A stretch of 64,000 nucleotides of DNA from Carallia brachiata (Eukaryota > Streptophyta > Magnoliopsida > Malpighiales > Rhizophoraceae): contig JADCRB010000040.1 of assembly GCA_021464245.1 (NCBI GenBank), forward strand, positions 2,634,273-2,698,272, given 5' to 3'. The notes beneath the pieces are model-generated. The model ran no database searches, was not told the origin of the DNA, and saw nothing but the letters and a program-made list of their open reading frames with translations. How positions within the stretch are numbered: position 1 is the first letter of the stretch; each line of letters starts with the position of its first letter. The position numbers and the translations under genes are program-made. Positions 34,525 to 46,265 of this stretch are shown piece by piece.

Positions 34525-34527
<3 letters not shown>
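34104..34527. other. Purine-rich unassigned stretch
   Basis: GA-rich on the plus strand (CT-rich on the minus strand), as in a plant 5' leader read on the minus strand. No frame is recognisable. It could be the 5' part of a gene that the LTR element disrupted, but nothing proves this. Confidence 0.3.
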
Positions 34528-34555
<28 letters not shown>

Positions 34556-34560
<5 letters not shown>

Positions 34561-34782
34561 GATACTGTTACGGATCAGAAAATTTAGTAGTTAAATTGTG
34601 ACTATATTGTAACTATCGGTACTTTTTGTACAACAACAATCAAAAGAATGTATAACGAAAAAAATAATGTTATTTTTTTATTACATATTTTAACATTATG
34701 GTTGTATAAAAAAATACTACTAGTTACAATATAATTATAATTTGACCACCAATTTATTTAGTCACTAATGATTTCCGATAGA
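34556..34782. mobile_element. Small MITE inside a TA microsatellite
   Basis: Imperfect inverted ends: the left has gttaaattgtgactatattg and the right, reverse-complemented, has gtcaaattataattatattg. Further out, gttacggatcag faces atcggaaatcat. The element is about 225 bp long with a (TA)n tract immediately on each side (34528-34556 and 34783-34803), which fits insertion into a TA repeat. The superfamily is uncertain. Confidence 0.6.
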
Positions 34783-34803
34783 TATATATATATATATATA
34801 TAT

Positions 34804-37259
34804 TGAGAGAGAGATTCTTCCTTTAATCATAAATCTGTTAAACTACTAACTCTAAAAGATAAAGGATAAAAGTAAATTTTAATTTTTTTTGACTTTTTTA
34901 TAATAACAAAAAATTAAAAAAATAAAAAAACTTGGTCTAATAGTCTCTAGTCTGTATAATTTTCTCGTCAAAAGATAAAGTCAATTTCAGAGAAAGATAT
35001 GAGTTGAAGTGTTGTTTATAAGGGTAACTTTTATTTTGCGTCAGATTCACCTAAGAAATACTCGCCACATTTCAAAAATTTATACGGTTTAATAGCGACT
35101 GAAAATATTGATATCTATAGCAAAATCTCATTAGGTTTGACTTTGAAACCAAAATATTCTTAATGGAATTTATTTCTTTACAATTGGACTGCAAGTAAGA
35201 GCCGTCTCATGTCAAAAAAGTAAGAGCCGTCCATTTCATAAAGAAAAGGAAAATGGTTGGTAGGTCGGAAATTATTTCCCGAATTCTATTAAGATATTAG
35301 TTGAAAAAAATTTGAATTTTTTAAAATAAATATTTTATACTAAAATTAAGTATGTTTAGGATAAAATTAAATATTATTTAAAATTTAATTTTTAAAAAAA
35401 TCAAAAAAAAAAAAAATAAAACTTGCTGACATCACCAAATCAGGAGAGGATTTCTCTAAAGAAAAATCTAATTTCACAATATTTAGATAATAACAAGCTG
35501 TTACAAATCATTAGATGATTGAAATTAAAAAAAATAAGTAAACGATTAAATATTATTATATGAACTATTTATCTACTTTATAAGTATATAAAATTAAGTT
35601 GCGTGGTAAAATCTTTAATAAAATCTTTGAAGTGCCTAATTTATTTTTCCAAACCACTAAACTTGAATCATAAATGACATATCGCTAAATACAAGGTTGT
35701 TATAATTGCAGGGCAATTAAACTGAGTTCGAAACTGCATGGATTATCAATGTATCAACAAAATCGCATGATACCCTCCAAACTAATTTCCTTGTGCAAAA
35801 GACGATAATAATAAGTTGTTGTTTGCAAAAATCGAACCGCTGGAAATTCTATGTTTCTATGTTACAAGTGTTACAAGGAAGGCACTATGGTGGTGAATTC
35901 GGCCGTGAGATCAATCAATGTAAGACCAAGAAATGAGAATATAATTACTAATGTATCAACAAAATGATGATACTCTCCGAACTAATTAATTTCCTCATGC
36001 AAGGACGATAATAATAAGTTTTGTTTGCAAAAATCGAACTGAATCATATTCTTTGTTACCTTATAAATATGACAAGCAGGAATTCGGCCAAATGGCTAAG
36101 AAATAAAAATAAAAATTATTTAAAAATTATTTGAATATAAAATGATTATTATTTGAATATAAAATCAAAAGATCTTTACAAGATATTTCAATTATTATAT
36201 TAAAAACACGTAACATTGAATTATATGTTTAGTGTGAAAATGATTATTAGCCATAAAAGCCCCACAAGCTTTTCACCAAAATTTAAATAAAAAAAAAACA
36301 CACACACACACACACACACACAAAAGCTGCAAAACAAAGCAAGTGATGTTCAGAACAAAAGCAAGTGATCTCCTGAAATGAGCTAGGGAAGGTAAAGGTC
36401 AGATTTGCCTTCTTGCGGCGGCACTTCCTCCATTTAGTAACTCAAACGCATTTGAGAAAGACTACGTGCGTAGATTTAATAAGATTATAAGAAAAACACA
36501 GAATCAATTAAAAAAATATTTAATAAATTATTTATTTTTATTTTTTAAATTTCAATACATTTTTTATTCATTATTGTTAAAATTAGATCGAACCAGCCAG
36601 TCTGACTGCTTCAACCAATGACCAGTGAAGGGTCCAGTTCGATTTAAAACTATTTTAAAAAAACTCAGACCGGTCACAATTGATCAAAATAGGTAAAAAT
36701 TAGGCTGGTTAAACTGATTCAAATTACACTAAAAGTTTATAAATTATAATTTCACTTTAAATTTTATTTGAATTATAATTTAAACTCTTAATTTAATTAA
36801 AATTTTAATTTAATCTTAAATGTATCAAAATTTTTAATTTAATATTTTAAATTAAAAAATTAATAATTAATTACTATCAAGTATTATTTTTTTAATTATT
36901 TATATATATATATAATTAAATATTAATTTAAATATCAATTTAACTGATTAAATTTTAAATCATTAACATTTTTTAATTTAATAATTAATTTGATTTTAAC
37001 AATTTTGATTGTACTAAATAATTTAGATCACTTTATTGACACCGTATTTTGAAGATGAGCTTCGTTATATGATCAAATGCATATGGCCAAACAATATTTA
37101 GACATTATATAATTTATAATTTGTATAATAATAAATATATTTTATATAATTATAATTAAAAAATATAAATTAAAAATAATAATAATATTATTTATTCGTA
37201 TTACTTTGTGAAGGGATGTAACATTTCCGTTTCAGGATTAGGTGCCCAACAAGTATTTC
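34804..37259. other. Intergenic, AT-rich
   Basis: No gene. It contains the tandem duplication at 35748-36110, a CA run at 36300-36322, and at 36585-36720 a short stretch (gaaccagccagtctgactg, cagaccggtcacaattgat) resembling a decayed form of the ccggt-rich repeat at 63840. Confidence 0.5.
35748..36110. repeat. Tandem duplication of ~203 bp
   Basis: caatgtatcaacaaaat at 35748 recurs at about 35951. Both copies continue with gatac-ctcc-aactaatt, gacgataataataagtt, tttgcaaaaatcgaac and end near gaattcggcc. The copies differ by short indels. Confidence 0.75.
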
Positions 37260-37279
37260 TGAAGTCTGAACCCATTATT

Positions 37280-37311
<32 letters not shown>

Positions 37312-38120
37312 GAGGTGAGTTGAGGTTGAGAGTGAGATCATAAGAGTGGATCCAGGAATCAGAAGAGGAGAGTGGAGCGAGAATATGGGCGAGAAATGAG
37401 GGAGAAAAAGCTTTAGATTTGCTTGATGTTTGAAATTTTTGCATAATTAACTATAGATATGTGATCAGACTCTCTCAGACAAATAACCAACCAACAATTC
37501 TGTGAGAAAAATCCGAAACCTCTTCAGATTCTCTCTCTCTCTCTCTCTGTGTTTGCTGAAAGGCTGGCTTGGTTCATGGGTTTGTTCCTCTCCTCCTCCT
37601 AGATATAAAAGATATGATCTTGACTACATAACCTGCGAGATTTTGGGTACATCATTATTTTTTAAAAAGATCTTTCGTTTGGGTTCTTCAAATTCTCCTA
37701 GATTTTCTTCTTCTTTTTTTTTTGTTGACAAGTCAAATTCACCTAGATTTTGCTGTTGTAATCTTCAGATTTTGATTTCAAATTTTGGGTTTCTTGAATT
37801 TCAAGTTCTCTCTCTCACACACACAGGCACGCAATATTTGTGTTTCGCTTGCTTGTTTTTTATTCAAACTTTGCAACAAGAACGGCCAATGGTCAAGTGG
37901 TAGCAGTAGCTGCAGTGTGTTTTGTTTGCTATGAGAAATATAACTTCTCAAGTGTTTTCCTATTAAATTAGAAGGGTTGTACAAGATCAAAAACAATTAT
38001 GTTGTAATACTAGCATGAGAAACAAGATTTTTGGCGCTTTCTCTGCATTTCTGCAAATGGGGTTTGATTTGTGTTTATGAAAACACTTGTGCACTTGCAA
38101 TATTTTGGTGAACAACAAGA
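37260..38120 (+). promoter_or_regulatory. Promoter and 5' leader region of the SPL/SPEAR gene
   Basis: The region upstream of the SPL/SPEAR start codon holds a GA microsatellite (37280-37307) and a CT microsatellite (37530-37548), common features of plant promoters and leaders. Several short upstream ATGs lie between 37900 and 38070, including an out-of-frame ATG at 38071. An intron in the leader is possible (donor-like and branch-rich sequence at 37560-38100), but the boundaries are not clear. Confidence 0.45.
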
Positions 38121-39868
38121 ATGGCTCAAGAAGAGGAAACCCAAAAGCGTAGCAATAGTACTATTGGTGGTGGTGCTGGTTTTAATATGGGAAATACAGG
38201 TAGACCTCTCAAGAAACAAAAGCAAAAGAAAGTGCCACAAAGAGGTCTTGGTGTGGCACAACTAGAGAAGATCAGACTTGAAGAGCAACAAAAGAAAGAT
38301 GGTTCAGTAATCTTGCCATCTCCACCTCCTATGTCACCCGCCAGACCCTCCAATTTCCCTGTGCCAATTCCAAGTTACCAGTCTTATTCCTCTTCAATAG
38401 CATATCCTTCCGACCTCTTATCTCCAAATTCCGTGCACCGGCCACATAACAGTGACGTTGTTAACTTTGGAGTTTGGCAATCGGTTCCTGTTCAAGGACT
38501 TGGAATTACTGCCAAGATGTTAGATTCATGTCACCAGAGTCTCGAAAGGGAGAGTTTTGGGGCTGATACAGGATTGTCTTTTTGCTCAAGTTTCAATTTT
38601 GTTTGTGGATCCAATCCCATCTATCCTCTTCCTAGTTTGATGCAAAAAGCACAGAAACATCAACAACCTTCCCGTTCTTCTTCTTCCTCAATGGTAATAT
38701 AAATTCTTACCTGTTCAACGATTTTTTTTTTTTTTTTGTTCTTCTTAAAGTCTGAAAGTTTTGGCTCTTTATGGATCTGCAAAATTTGTATAGGTAAATG
38801 TCTCATCACTAAGTACATCATCTGCAATAAGTTTCCAGATGGAGCCCCCTTCAAACCAAAGCTATAATGGCAACTATATGTCCGTTTTGCAAGAGGAAGA
38901 AAAGGCAATTTCACTTCTTTTCCAATCTCAATTCTTCATGAATTTTATGGTCAGTTATCTGTCTACATAGCATCATTATACCTTATGAAGAGAGGCATGA
39001 TAACTGATGAAGTGATGCCTAATTTTTCTGCTGTAGTTGAATGAAAGTAATAATACATATAGCATATGGACTGCTTTTTCTGATTGATGAATTTGGTTGA
39101 AATGTAGTATAGTTGGTTGGTATGAAGAGGCCGAATCCCTTTTCTGTTGACAATTCTCCAGCCCCTTCTCTCCACTGTAAACTTCCTCCAATTGCTCTCC
39201 CCTTTAGTAGATCAGATGATCAATCAGGTTCATTTGGCAATGGAAAGGCGCTTAATTTCTGTTCAGGCAACACTTTTTTCAGGTTTTACTTGATCTTCTT
39301 GATTTATTTTTTTATCTTTTTTAATACTTGTTGTGGATATTTGCTTTGCTATTGTGATTTCCTTTAGAATTTATTTTTCTTCAAAACTTTCAGGGAAGGA
39401 CCCTCCTGTTCTCCTTCAATCTTGGAGCCTAATTCAAGAAAAAACACCAGAGAAAATGGAGTTTTCAATGGAGATTTTCTAACACTAGCCCCTCCTGCAA
39501 TTAATTTGACATGTCCAAATTCTAAGTTCGAGTGCCCTTCGGCCGTCCTTGCCTTCAATAATTGCAACACTGTTGATTCTGGCTCACTACCTTTTCAAGT
39601 AAGATCTAACAACTACTATTTTTACATGTCATTCATTTCATTTTCGTGGCACGTTTTTGCCTGTATTTATTGCTTATTTTGAATTTTGTTAAAGGGTAAC
39701 AAGGAAGATCCAGTTCTCGATTCAGCACCAAGTGTAACAAATCTACAGCAGCCTTATTATAGCTTCTTGCCGACAACAGTAATGGAAACAGGCCAAGCAA
39801 CCAAGACTTTAGGCAATTGCAATGGTGTTGAAGTGGGAGAAAATGTTGATCTAAATTTGAAGTTATAA
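38121..39868 (+). CDS. SPEAR: SPL/SPEAR-family EAR-motif transcriptional adaptor
   Basis: Nuclear adaptor that recruits TOPLESS-type corepressors; relatives repress TCP factors or control sporocyte formation. Five exons by splice signals and phase: 38121-38693, 38794-38949, 39113-39282, 39394-39598 and 39695-39868, giving about 425 residues. Residues 31-59 carry a basic stretch and the SPL motif PQRGLGVAQLEKIRLEE, the family's DNA/partner-binding signature. Exon 3 encodes VGMKRPNPFSVDN and exon 4 has DFLTLAPP, both typical of SPEAR proteins. The protein ends in DLNLKL, an LxLxL EAR repression motif directly before the stop. All introns are short (about 96-163 bases) with GT/AG ends, and the frame is intact. 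The end of exon 2 (MNFM|LVGMK) is the least certain junction. Which SPEAR/SPL member it is cannot be settled here. Confidence 0.9.
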
Positions 39869-40771
39869 ATCACCAATACTAAACACCACTTGTGTCAATT
39901 TCATTTTTTGTGGTATCCAGCTGTTCACTGTTTAAAGAACATAACGGGAATTCATATATTTCTCAGCTAGTATATAACATAATGTGGATGCCTATATTTG
40001 CATACAATCCAGTTTTTGAAAGTGACCCAAACATCTTGGCCATGTGAGGGCAGCAGAGGGAAGAAAAAAGAGGATAGGGGTGATGCAGATTTTTGCCATT
40101 TTAGGGGTGCCATTTTTTAGGTGATTAGAAATTTGGTTGATTGTGGCTAAGTTTTGGGGATTCCTGCCTTTGTCTTGTTGTTTCTCTGTTTTGTCCTTTA
40201 ACTGATTGATGGACTCTCTCCACCTCATTGATAACAGACTTTTGCATGTGGTCTATGAGGAGCTCATTATGCTTTGTCTTCTTTCTGCTTTTGTGGGGCA
40301 TCTCTTGATCTTCATTATTGAGAAGAGACCAGGACCACATTTAATATGGAAGAAATTTGGTGATAATGTAGTATGAGTAGCACAGTGATGTATGTTGATG
40401 TAGTTTAATCTGGTCAAATATATATCAAATTTAAAAAACAAAAAGTAGCATAAATTGCATGTCTCAGACTATATTATTTTGTAGTCTAGCCTCGTTAAAA
40501 AAGGTTGAGAATTGGGATATGGATAATAGAATAATTTAATAAACTAAGGCTCATAGCAAATTTACTAGTGGATAAAAAACCAAAAAAAAAAAAATTAATT
40601 TAATCTTTATTCAACAACAGAAGATACAAGATAAGTTTATAAAGAGTGGTTGGTTCACCTTTAACGTGTTTTTCTTAATATCATGTAAATATGTATACTT
40701 TTTTATTTTAATAAATATTAACATTGTGTTTGGAATAGAGAAAAAGTAAAAAAGAAAGAGAAGGAGCTTAA
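39869..40771. other. 3' region of the SPL/SPEAR gene and intergenic DNA
   Basis: Probable 3' UTR for the first few hundred bases; no gene is seen beyond it. A short segment at 40725-40770 (gtgtttggaatagagaaaaa) resembles the end of the neighbouring inverted-repeat element. Confidence 0.5.
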
Positions 40772-41645
40772 GGGGTGTTTAGCTTTATTTTTTTTTTGGG
40801 TATTTTTGCATTTAATTTTAAAAAGGTAAGAAACAGGTGTTTGATAAAATTTTTTTGGAGGATTGCTGATTACTGTTATTAATCTGTTTCAAAAAATAGG
40901 TCTTAGGTACTCTCTAACTGCTGCTAATTGATACATTTTTTAAATATTTTTTATATTATCTCAAAAATTTATATTTCCAATATTATCCCAAAAGGTCCTT
41001 TTCCTATTTCTTATTGTACCAACTTTCTCTCTCATCTTTCTTTTTCTATCCATTCTTTCCTATGAGTTCTCTCTCTCTCTCTACTACTATTCTTTTGTAT
41101 AAGTATAATTTCTCACTTCGTCTCTCTTTATCTCTCTCTATCTCTGCACCCTTTTTCTGGTCTTTATTTTTTCTTTTCTTTTTCCTCCTATATTAATTTG
41201 AAGAATCATGGGTAGCTTTTTTTCAAAAATAAATAAATAAATAATGTGAGACATGAGAAATTATAAAATTATATAAAAATAATAAATTTTTTTGAGGACA
41301 GTAATTTTTATAATAAAAATAATATTTCTAAAAAGAATAATATTTATCATAAATTGTTGTTGATTTTCAAGACACACATTTAATAAATTTTTCAATTTTT
41401 ATTTATAAATACATAAGATACATTTTTATAAAAAGACTAGTATAGATTAATTAGAGGTAAAAAAAATTAAATATTATAATAAAATAGAAATAAAATTTTT
41501 AAAATGATTATTTTACTGTTAAATCAGTAACAATTAGTATAAAATATAACCAAGTACTATAATTTTATTTTATTTTTTAGTAACAACAATTAACAGTAAC
41601 CAACAACTGCAACAAGAATTGTCAACATCAAAACCAAATAGGCCC
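40772..41645. mobile_element. Non-autonomous TIR element with CT-rich core (hAT-like ends)
   Basis: The left end ggggtgtttagctttatt faces a right end that reads gggcctatttggttttgatg when reverse-complemented. The G-rich start followed by TTTGG-like sequence recalls hAT-type non-autonomous elements. The interior (41015-41190) is a pyrimidine-rich tract with CTCTCTCT runs, like the larger element at 44493-45697. No transposase and no clear 8-bp target duplication. Confidence 0.45.
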
Positions 41646-43495
41646 GAAAATGGATGGAGTGAGAAGAATACTAATGTTTAAATGTATTCATGAGTGAGAA
41701 GAATACTAATTTTTTTCAACCTACCAAATCCATTATTTCTAAAATTAAGTGATTCTCCTATCACTTTCATCAAATGACTTTATTATCTATATGTAGTATT
41801 TTTATTATGAAGAGCAAAAATAGCATCTTCATATATTCTCACTCTTTTTCAAATAAGAAATTTTTAGATGTATTTTCACATTACCTATTCCATAACACAA
41901 CAAAATATGAAAAATTTTCCATTACTATTTTTCTTTCTTCTATTTTTCTCTCCTCTCTTTTCTTACCAAAAAAGGGTGTGAAACTATTGTTCCTTCTATA
42001 TTGACTTTAAAAATAATAATAATAATAAGCTTAATTTTACGTTTTCCCTCACAGCCAGCCATTGGATCTAACGATTAAATAAAAAAAAAAGTAAATATAT
42101 TTAATCTAAAAACAAGCACCTTTTTCTGCCCTTCACATTAACCAGTACACAATCAAAGGAACCCTCTTATGTTGACTATTTTGGTTAATGGCTACTGGGT
42201 CCTCGAGTTTTAGTTATTGTCTTGTTTGATTGTAAACTCACACAACTTTTGATAACTTTTTTGAGCAATCTCTTATTATCAAATTATCACTCTAAGATCA
42301 ATCACCTAGCCATGCTTAATTGTCTCCTGATCTCAGTATGATATTCATCAAGGATGTTTTCACCATACTGAAGGCTTTTTCAGCTACAAATTCTGAGACA
42401 AAATCTACGAGAATATGTTTGGTGACAATTAAAATGATTGAAAATAGAACCTAAATATTTGCATATCGCTTCCACAATGAAAAAAGAATGTTGAACTCTT
42501 TAAGCGTCTCAGTAAGAGTAAAAATAAACAACAGTCAAATAATAAATTTAAACTCAGTATTTGAACATGATGTCCTCAGTTTCTTTTGAATTTGCAGCAA
42601 TATTTGCTTACTTTACTAATCTTTCCTAATTCTCCAATCTAAGTGGTGGCTTCAGCTTGCTGTTAAAAATTAACATGAGACCACTATACATTGTTTTTTT
42701 TTTTTTTTGTCTTTTTGGAGCTGTTAGAGTAACAGTAAGAGATGAATATTTATGTTAGTCAGTTTTAAGACTCAAACTGTAGACCTTGCAATTGATAGCT
42801 ATTACTTTCAACCATTTGGATTATACCCAATCCACCCAAGCATTGTTTTTAATGGTTACAAAATTTCATTCGCAAAATAGGTGATAAATTCAAGTTCTTG
42901 CTAAAGCATTCAGCAGCGTTAAGGTAATACGTTTGACTTGAACAATTGTGGGAAAGGTTAGTGGCTCTTATTAGTTGCCATGAAGTTTTTTTCCATGAGT
43001 TTGGTGAAAAGAACAAGCCCACTATACAGTACAACAAATGTAATATTTCATTGTAGCTTGGGTGGAATGGGTCTGAGTGGATTGAATCTTTAAGAGTTCG
43101 TTTTGTCTTTTATATATATGGGCTGTTATATGGTGTATTGGGGTCTTATCTCTATCTGACTTTATGTACATGTACTTATTATGTTTTATCTAATGAATTT
43201 TTTTTTGGTAAAAAAAAATCTCGATATTAATTTATAAAACTCGTGCAACAATCTGCTACGTGGTACGTTGAATCAACAGGTAAGAACATCCCTTGTAAAT
43301 CTTTTCAATTTTCAGTCATTGGCTAGGTGAAATTATTGTTATTGTTGCATCACCCTTTTTTTCTTTTTGGTTACAAAAAGGTTTAAAAGATTACGAAAGA
43401 AGAACCGAGGACGAAAAATTAATTACAGGATCAAAAAATTTTAATAAAATATCTCAATTTATTGTAATTATGCGAGCTCATTGTTCACGAGTACT
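41646..43495. other. Intergenic, with a possible hAT transposase scrap
   Basis: No intact gene. Around 42420-42260 the minus strand gives FVAEKAFSMVKTSLMN followed after stops by DNLIIRDCS, vaguely like the C-terminal dimerisation segment of hAT transposases (ERAFSAMK...DCLVxYIE). It is too short to be firm. Confidence 0.3.
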
Positions 43496-43504
43496 TTTTA
43501 GATA

Positions 43505-43812
43505 GGAAAAAGCTAAATGGCTGTAATCTTAAGTAATTTTCGTACATGTTATATATAATGTGATAAAAAAATTATATAATGTGTTAAAAAAATTGTACGA
43601 AATATAATCAATTATTAAAAAAAATTTAATTTTAAATAGTTAGTTACACATTGTATCATTTTTAGAGACATATCGTATAATTTTCAGTAACACGTCATAT
43701 AATTTTTAATTATACGTCGTATAACTTTTGTAACACGTCATATAATTCTTTTGTTATATCATATATGACAGTTACGAAAGTTATTTAAGACTATAGCCAC
43801 CTAATGGTATCC
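43505..43812. mobile_element. MITE, 308 bp, 9-bp target duplication
   Basis: Flanked by a perfect direct repeat ttttagata (43496-43504 and 43813-43821). The left end reads ggaaaaagctaaatggctgt and the right, reverse-complemented, ggataccattaggtggctat. Both go on with a(g/t)tctta-(a/g)taa-tttcgta. The interior is a series of tcgtataattt / acgtcatataattt strings. The 9-bp duplication suggests a Mutator-like origin. Related to 13449-13840. Confidence 0.8.
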
Positions 43813-43821
43813 TTTTAGATA

Positions 43822-44492
43822 TGCCTACAAATAAGAAATGACTTTTCTTTCTTTTTTTTATTGTATAAAAATGATAGAGTGGTAGTATTGTCTTACAATC
43901 TCACTAAAAAAATATTATAATTCTATATTTAAAATAAATGTAAAATAATTGAATGATTATAATATTTCTTGTAAAATAATTAACTGTAAATTCATCCTCA
44001 TCATTTGGATGCTAACAAAATTGGCCAGGAGTGGCTTTTAAATTAGAGGCTTTGAGAACACTGGGAGCCGTCAGCCCTTTTTACATATAAAAATACTTAC
44101 TGGCAGGTAGAAGGTTTGTACGATTTTATGAAATTGTCATTAGTTTTAGTTTTCTTTTTCTTAAGAAAGAGTTAAATTTATAAAGAAAAAAAAAGAGGAG
44201 TGCTAAGAGTCAAATTTCAAATTATATTTTTGATCAACAAAATTAATGATCATTTAAATTAGTATTGATGATCTTATTTTTAGGTTTTACAGATGCATTA
44301 AAGAACAAAATTAAAAGAATTCTTAAAAGTATATTATATTCTTGTAAAATAGTCGGTATCATGTCCAAGACATTACAGGCAATACATCAAATGTGGAATC
44401 GTTGTATTAATATTTGGTAAAAGCATACATTGAGCCGATGCAAAGTAATCAGATATAGTTGTTTAAAATAGAAGAAGAAATTGACACATAGA
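43822..44492. other. Intergenic, AT-rich
   Basis: No gene or repeat recognised. Confidence 0.5.
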
Positions 44493-45697
44493 GGATCCAT
44501 TTGGAATAGATCTTATATTCTATTTTCTGTTTATTTTTCACAAAAAAAAATAGAAAACATGTTTAGTATTGATTTTATTTTCTGTTTTTTGTTGAAAAGT
44601 TAAAAGTGTTTTTCAAAAAAAAAAAATAAATTAGGAAAACAATAAAAACTAATTTTCCGATTTTATTTTTCACTTTTTTTTCTATACTTTCTCTTACAAC
44701 ATTTTCTTTCTCTATTTATCATTTTTACCATATTTCTCTTTACTCAGTTTCTCTGTATCCCTCTATATCTTTTCTCTCACTACTCATTCTCTCTCTACTC
44801 ATTCTCTCTCTACTCTCTCTCTCCCTTTTCTATCTCTACCATTCTCTCTACCCTCTCTCTCTATTTTCTCTCTCTACTGATTCTCTCTCTACCATCTCTC
44901 TCCTTTTTCTATCTCTACCCTCTCTCTCTTTTCTCTCTACACTCATTCTTGCTCTACTCTCTTTCTACTTTTTCTCTTTCTACCATTCTCTCTACTAATT
45001 CTCCCTCTACCTACTCTCTCTCTCTCTCTCTCTCCTTTTTCTCCCTCAACCATTCTCTCTACTCATTCTCTCTATACCCACTCTCTCTCTCATTTTTCTC
45101 TCTCTACCATTCTCTCTTCTTTTTCTTTGCTCTATCATTCTCTCTACTCATTCTCTCTCTCTCTTTTTTCTCTCTATCATTCTCTGTCTACCCAGATTCT
45201 CTCTCATATCTGTCTACCCATGTTTTCTCTCCTTTTTCTCGCTCTACTATTATCTCTCTACACTCTCTCTCTCATTTTCCCTCTCTAGTCATTCTCTCTC
45301 TACTCAAACTCTCTCTCTTTTTTTTCTTGTTTTACCATTCTGTCTACTCATTCTCTCTCTACCCTCTCTCTCAAATTTTCTCTCTCTACAATTCTGTTTA
45401 CTAATTCTTTCTCAACCCTTTCTCTTTCTGTGATTCTCTCTATTCATTCTCTTTCTTCTCTCTTTCTCTCTCCTTGTTCTCTCTCTAGTCATTTTCTCTC
45501 TACCCTTTTTCTCTCTCTCCCCCCTTTTTTCTCTCTATATTTATATTCTTTTTACATTTCTCTCACTATTCTTTTTCTATCTATTTTTTTTATTCTTATA
45601 AAAAAAAATAAAAATTAATAACAATAAATACAAAAATTCAACAAACAGCAAAAACTAAAACAGAAATAAAAAACTAACAGCGTCTCCAAATGGACCC
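44493..45697. mobile_element. Non-autonomous TIR element with a ~0.8-kb CT-rich core
   Basis: Ends: ggatccatttggaatagatc on the left and, reverse-complemented, gggtccatttggagacgctg on the right. Both continue with T-rich sequence containing tattttctgttt / tatttctgtttt. The shared G-rich start and CATTTGG recall hAT-type ends. The interior from about 44730 to 45560 is almost pure pyrimidine on the plus strand. No coding capacity; no clear target duplication. Confidence 0.5.
44730..45560. repeat. Polypyrimidine tract of irregular CTCTCT / CTACCATT units
   Basis: Dozens of CTCTCTCT runs are separated by short variants such as taccattctctctactcatt. The irregular unit recurs at roughly 30-60 bases. 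The open frame across it is a consequence of low complexity, not a gene. Confidence 0.9.
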
Positions 45698-45959
45698 ATA
45701 ACCTACATATTATATGGTAAAATTGGCCATTAACAAATCGGACATAGAAGTTGAAACAAACTACTGAATTACGATTAAACTTACCTAACCCTAACGCATT
45801 AACTAGATTTAATTCAATTGAAGAAAGCTATATAACAGTACATATCACATTTAAGCAGACTTATGACAGAAATCGTTCGGATATTCCTGACAATGATTTC
45901 CGAAACAATTAAACTACTAACAGAAAAATAAACGCAAGCAGTACAAGGCACCCAAAAAT

Positions 45960-46265
45960 ATCCAACAATAGGCCTTCCTATCAGTTCTAGCAACGGCAGT
46001 GGGCAGCGGCAACGGAGAAGACATCGGCGACGGTGGTGGTAACTACGCTGGTAGAGGCAGCAACACTGGAGGCAGCGCCGACGGCACCATCTTGAGCTGC
46101 AGCGACTTGGGCTTCGCCATTCGTCCCAACGATCGGTACAATCATGTCGGGGACAAAAGCAAAGATGGAAACGGGGGTGCCGATGGATGATACAGCGGTG
46201 CCAGCAGTGAAGCATGCGCCAAAAACGGCAAAAATGGAAGAAAAACACCAGGGAGTGCAAATCTA
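45960..46265 (-). other. GC-rich pocket, possibly an old gene fragment
   Basis: This ~300-bp block is markedly richer in GC than its surroundings. On the minus strand one frame reads as an Ala/Val/Thr-rich protein (VPIVGTNGEAQVAAAQDGAV, then AASSVAASTSVVTTTVADVF), and another is Pro/Leu-rich. Composition recalls arabinogalactan-like or Ala-rich proteins, but no family motif is present. The frames are open for only about 60-150 codons. I do not recognise it. Confidence 0.3.

Noticed and set aside
41774..42004. 76-codon plus-strand frame rich in Phe, Ser and Ile
   Set aside because: T-rich intergenic DNA; the composition explains the open frame.
44949..45404. 151-codon open frame, Ser/Leu/Phe-rich
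   Set aside because: It lies entirely in the CTCTCT low-complexity tract. The composition follows from the repeat, and no domain or start context supports a gene.
45814..46260. 148-codon minus-strand frame rich in Arg, Cys and His
   Set aside because: It is the out-of-frame shadow of a GC-rich block. The Cys spacing is irregular and no zinc-binding pattern is consistent.
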